From positions 1 to 39,136 of IMG/VR virus record IMGVR_UViG_3300046002_007228: a stretch of 39,136 nucleotides of DNA; one strand, 5' to 3'. The notes beneath the pieces were generated by a model, which was given only the letters and a program-made list of their open reading frames with translations, had not been told where the DNA came from and ran no database searches. Of the stretch, positions 36,936 through 39,136 are shown piece after piece (positions within the stretch are counted from its first letter, which is position 1; each line of letters starts with the position of its first letter). Position numbers and translations under genes: made by a program. Origin of the DNA: a virus.

Positions 36936-37436
36936 CTAGATAGTACACCCGACATGCAACCGGCGCTTCGCCTCGATATAGGCGGCGTGGGCATCTTCGG
37001 CGGTAGTGAATCTGCCAAGATAGACGAACTTCCCATAGACCTTAATTCGACTCAAGTAGCACCCCTTCTCTTTACTGAAGGTGGCACCAAAAAGCTTGGT
37101 TTCCGCGCCCCTTGGTTGGCTGCGCAGATTTTGCATGTTGACCGTTGCGCTCACGTCTCGCAGGTTTGCTATGCGGTTGTCAAGTGGGTCGCCGTTAATG
37201 TGGTCGATATGAGCATCCGGCCAACATCCGTAGGTGATGACCCATGCAATGCGATGCGCGTATTGACGCTTGCCGCCAAAACTAATCGCCCTGTATCCAT
37301 TACGCATCACGCATCCAGCAACCTCTCCCTTGAACCCCCTAGGGGGGCGATTGACGCGCCAAGTAAGTGCGCCGCTGTCTTGGTCGTAATGAAGAAGCTC
37401 GCGCAGCGTCTGCGCGGTAAGATCGGTCTTAGCCAT
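36936..37436 (-). CDS. HNH homing endonuclease with AP2-type DNA-binding domain
   Basis: 166 aa. The N-terminal region LTAQTLRELLHYDQDSGALT and the HNH core HIDHINGDPLDNRIANLRDV (His-Asn-Asn arrangement), then NMQNLRSQP, and a C-terminal AP2-like fold (GATFSKEKGCYLSRIKVYGK, YLGRFTTAEDAHAAYIEAKR). This two-domain layout is that of phage HNH homing endonucleases. GGAG six bases before ATG 37436. It is the only gene on the minus strand among the late structural genes and lies at the tailspike start, with an orphan tailspike start on the far side. Confidence 0.88.
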   Translation of the reverse strand: MAKTDLTAQTLRELLHYDQDSGALTWRVNRPPRGFKGEVAGCVMRNGYRAISFGGKRQYAHRIAWVITYGCWPDAHIDHINGDPLDNRIANLRDVSATVNMQNLRSQPRGAETKLFGATFSKEKGCYLSRIKVYGKFVYLGRFTTAEDAHAAYIEAKRRLHVGCTI

Positions 37437-37438
37437 GA

Positions 37439-37517
37439 TGCACTCCAGTTGCTGATTGGTCAGAGGCCCGCCCGTGTTAGCGCACGCGGTGGGCTTCGCT
37501 ATTTTAATTGGAGTGCA
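37439..37517. repeat. Inverted repeat carrying both ribosome sites, with an internal hairpin
   Basis: TGCACTCCAGTT (37439-37450) and AATTGGAGTGCA (37506-37517) are inverted with one mismatch. Each contains the GGAG ribosome site of one divergent gene: HNH leftward and tailspike rightward. Between them a hairpin of 14 pairs with one bulge (37463-37476/37483-37497, loop TTAGCG) is followed by TATTTT on the plus strand. It could attenuate transcripts entering the tailspike or slow ribosomes. Confidence 0.7.
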
Positions 37518-37519
37518 GT

Positions 37520-39136
37520 ATGAGCGCCAGCCTTTCGGGGGTGTTCAACACCCAATGTTTTACTGATTCCGGCGAGCCTGCTGCGGGCTATCGTCTTTAC
37601 ACGTTCGCACCCGCAACCACAACCCAAAAAACCGCCTACACAGACGCGGCGGCGACGGTCCCGCACAGCTACACAAGCGACGGCATCGGAGGTCAGTTCA
37701 TCGCATTGAACGCTCGCGGCGAGTTGCCGGCCCCGCTGTTCCTTACTTCGGGCGGCTATGACATCGCGCTGAAGACAGCAGGCGGCGCGACGGTGTGGAC
37801 GAGGCGAGCCGTGGGCGCATCAGATGCGGGGGCTTCGGCAGTTTTAGCGCTGACATCCGACTTCGCCAACTCCGCCGACGCAGCCAAAGGCGCAGGCCTA
37901 AGCGGCTTTGACTGGACGATCCTCTATGCGGCCCTGACGGCTGGCTGGGGAATTCGCACCGCGCAAAACCTGCCTAGCTTGCTGCAATACATCCCAGTTG
38001 CTGAGTGGGCCGCGATCCTGGCGGGCACATCGACCACGGATGTAACGAGCTACATTCAGACCGCGCTCAACACCGGCAAAACGCATTTTGCGCCGCGTGG
38101 CAAATACTGCGTATCGGCCACCACTGGCCTGACATTCGCGGCGGGTGGCGGCGGCATCGTCGGAGCCGGCAAGAATCACACGCTGTTCTTCGGCATCCTT
38201 GGCACTGGCGGCAGCTCGGCTCAGATTGCGGCTTACACAGCCGGTTCAATCTTCCGGCGTGCTTTTAATCCAGCGGGCACGAATGCCTATCTCGGCGGTG
38301 TGCGGCTGACTGACCTTGGCGTGATCCTGGCGCACCCGACTGCCTCAATCACAACAAGCGCGATACAAGTCGGTATTGATCTGCGCAACATCGGACGATT
38401 CGACATTGAGCGCGTGCATGTCGGAAACGATGTGCCGATTAGCTCATTCGTCGCTCGGGCTGCTGTTTCTGCCAGCTACAACGCGCAAGGCTACGGCATC
38501 ATTACCGGCTCGGTCGGCTCAAGCGATCCAGCCTACGCAGGCGGCGAGGTCGGCCATATCACGGGCTGCTCGGTGTGGGGTGCTTACAAAGGCATCGTGA
38601 TGGATGACGCTGTGTTTTCTCCGTCTTCTGCATCGCACGCCGTCAACGTCACCGGCTGCGACATCCAAGGCTGCCATTCTTTGCTCGCCCAAGAAAGCCA
38701 GTACACAGCCGGTTTTGTCTGGAGCCGCAACACCCTGCAAAACGTGCAGCGCCAACAAGGTAACGCCAGCCCCACATATTGCATGAGGATCGCCGGTTAT
38801 GGAAACGAGGTTTCGGACGGCGGCTACATCGAGGCAGGCACTTGCGATTACTTGCTGCGTCTCGACAGCACATCCAAAAACAACCGCATCAAGCTGAGCC
38901 ATTACGGCGCAACGACTATTGGCATTGCTGCAATTTCTGACGCTGGGTTGCGTAATCGGGTTGAGTGCTTCCAAGATGCCGGATCTTACCCTGGCGGCGT
39001 TGACTCATCTGGTCGGCCTGTTGTGCTGTTTGATCGTGCTTATGCCGAGTGCTCGATTACCTGCCATTACAGCGGCTCAGCAATGGTTGTGGATGGCGGC
39101 TTCGGCATCACGGTCACGCGGCCCACAACGGCTCCT
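37520..39136 (+). CDS. Tailspike protein, N-terminal part (continues at 1-354)
   Basis: ATG 37520 with GGAG six bases upstream; open to the end of the window and in frame with 1-354, giving about 613 aa. N-terminal 75 residues (LSGVFNTQCFTDSGEPAAGY, YTSDGIGGQFIALNARGELP) look like a particle-binding adaptor. From about residue 150 a right-handed beta-helix: TSYIQTALNTGKTHFAPRGK (the entry motif of pectate-lyase-like phage spikes), then Gly-rich coils. It should recognise and probably degrade host capsule or O-antigen. Catalytic acids cannot be assigned from sequence alone. Confidence 0.85.
   Translation, partial: MSASLSGVFNTQCFTDSGEPAAGYRLYTFAPATTTQKTAYTDAAATVPHSYTSDGIGGQFIALNARGELPAPLFLTSGGYDIALKTAGGATVWTRRAVGASDAGASAVLALTSDFANSADAAKGAGLSGFDWTILYAALTAGWGIRTAQNLPSLLQYIPVAEWAAILAGTSTTDVTSYIQTALNTGKTHFAPRGKYCVSATTGLTFAAGGGGIVGAGKNHTLFFGILGTGGSSAQIAAYTAGSIFRRAFNPAGTNAYLGGVRLTDLGVILAHPTASITTSAIQVGIDLRNIGRFDIERVHVGNDVPISSFVARAAVSASYNAQGYGIITGSVGSSDPAYAGGEVGHITGCSVWGAYKGIVMDDAVFSPSSASHAVNVTGCDIQGCHSLLAQESQYTAGFVWSRNTLQNVQRQQGNASPTYCMRIAGYGNEVSDGGYIEAGTCDYLLRLDSTSKNNRIKLSHYGATTIGIAAISDAGLRNRVECFQDAGSYPGGVDSSGRPVVLFDRAYAECSITCHYSGSAMVVDGGFGITVTRPTTAP
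39008..39133. repeat. Terminal 126-bp overlap with bases 1-126
   Basis: Bases 39008-39133 are identical to 1-126; the last three bases of the window do not match base 127 onward. This length is typical of an assembly k-mer overlap on a circular or circularly permuted molecule. A P22-type headful phage has circularly permuted ends, which agrees. It is not evidence of a real 126-bp terminal repeat. Confidence 0.85.

Noticed and set aside
36903-37523. Independent 206-aa plus-strand gene
   Set aside because: After the first 11 codons the sequence is just the complement of the well-supported HNH gene; only the leader is meaningful.

Overview
The window is essentially the whole genome of a temperate, P22-like podovirus (short-tailed, dsDNA). 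The first 126 bases recur at the end of the window (39008-39133), so the 39,136-base sequence closes into a circle of about 39,007 bp. The tailspike gene runs off the right end (37520-39136) and finishes at the left end (1-354). The morphogenesis genes follow the P22 plan: terminase small and large, portal (725 aa, the P22 length), scaffold, P22-gp5-type coat, gp4-, gp10-, gp7-, gp20- and gp16-like products, then a beta-helix tailspike. GC content, protein style and the tRNA-Ser attachment core suggest a Gram-negative host, probably a betaproteobacterium of the Burkholderiales. This host call is inference.

Layout. (1) 1-2329, plus strand: end of the tailspike, then a lysis cassette with small membrane proteins, a GH108 muramidase and a three-TM holin. 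(2) 2351-2767, minus strand: an unrecognised gene with its own promoter beside the attachment site, a typical place for a lysogenic-conversion gene. (3) 2805-3077: attP, made of the 3' half of a tRNA-Ser(CGA) plus a terminator, flanked by five copies of a TTTCCGC(A/T)A motif that may be integrase arm sites. (4) 3075-5388, minus: small genes, tyrosine integrase and a DUF4224-type partner (probable excisionase). (5) 5385-12984, minus: a long leftward early operon of many tiny genes joined by ATGA overlaps, containing a recombination module (coiled-coil protein, YqaJ/lambda-Exo-type nuclease, Erf annealase) and a pentapeptide-repeat protein. (6) 12985-14058: immunity region with a leftward early promoter, a CI-like repressor, a Cro-like gene with a probably leaderless transcript, and a plus-strand gene that overlaps the repressor gene tail to tail.

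(7) 14059-21750, plus: rightward early operon with Cro-like and CII-position regulators, an orphan DNA methyltransferase, an HNH nuclease, O-like and P-like replication proteins, SSB, winged-helix proteins and NinG. (8) 21747-36805, plus: packaging, head, neck and ejection proteins, with a polysaccharide-deacetylase-like (NodB) gene placed between portal and scaffold. (9) 36806-39136: a minus-strand HNH homing endonuclease gene sits at the tailspike start, leaving an orphan copy of the tailspike's first codons on its far side.

The most unusual points are the endonuclease-interrupted tailspike leader with its mirrored ribosome-binding sites, the NodB-like gene inside the head operon, the convergent overlap at the repressor, exact 60-bp and 6-bp tandem repeats inside the pentapeptide and replication genes, and several genes of 31-55 codons that a normal length cutoff would miss.
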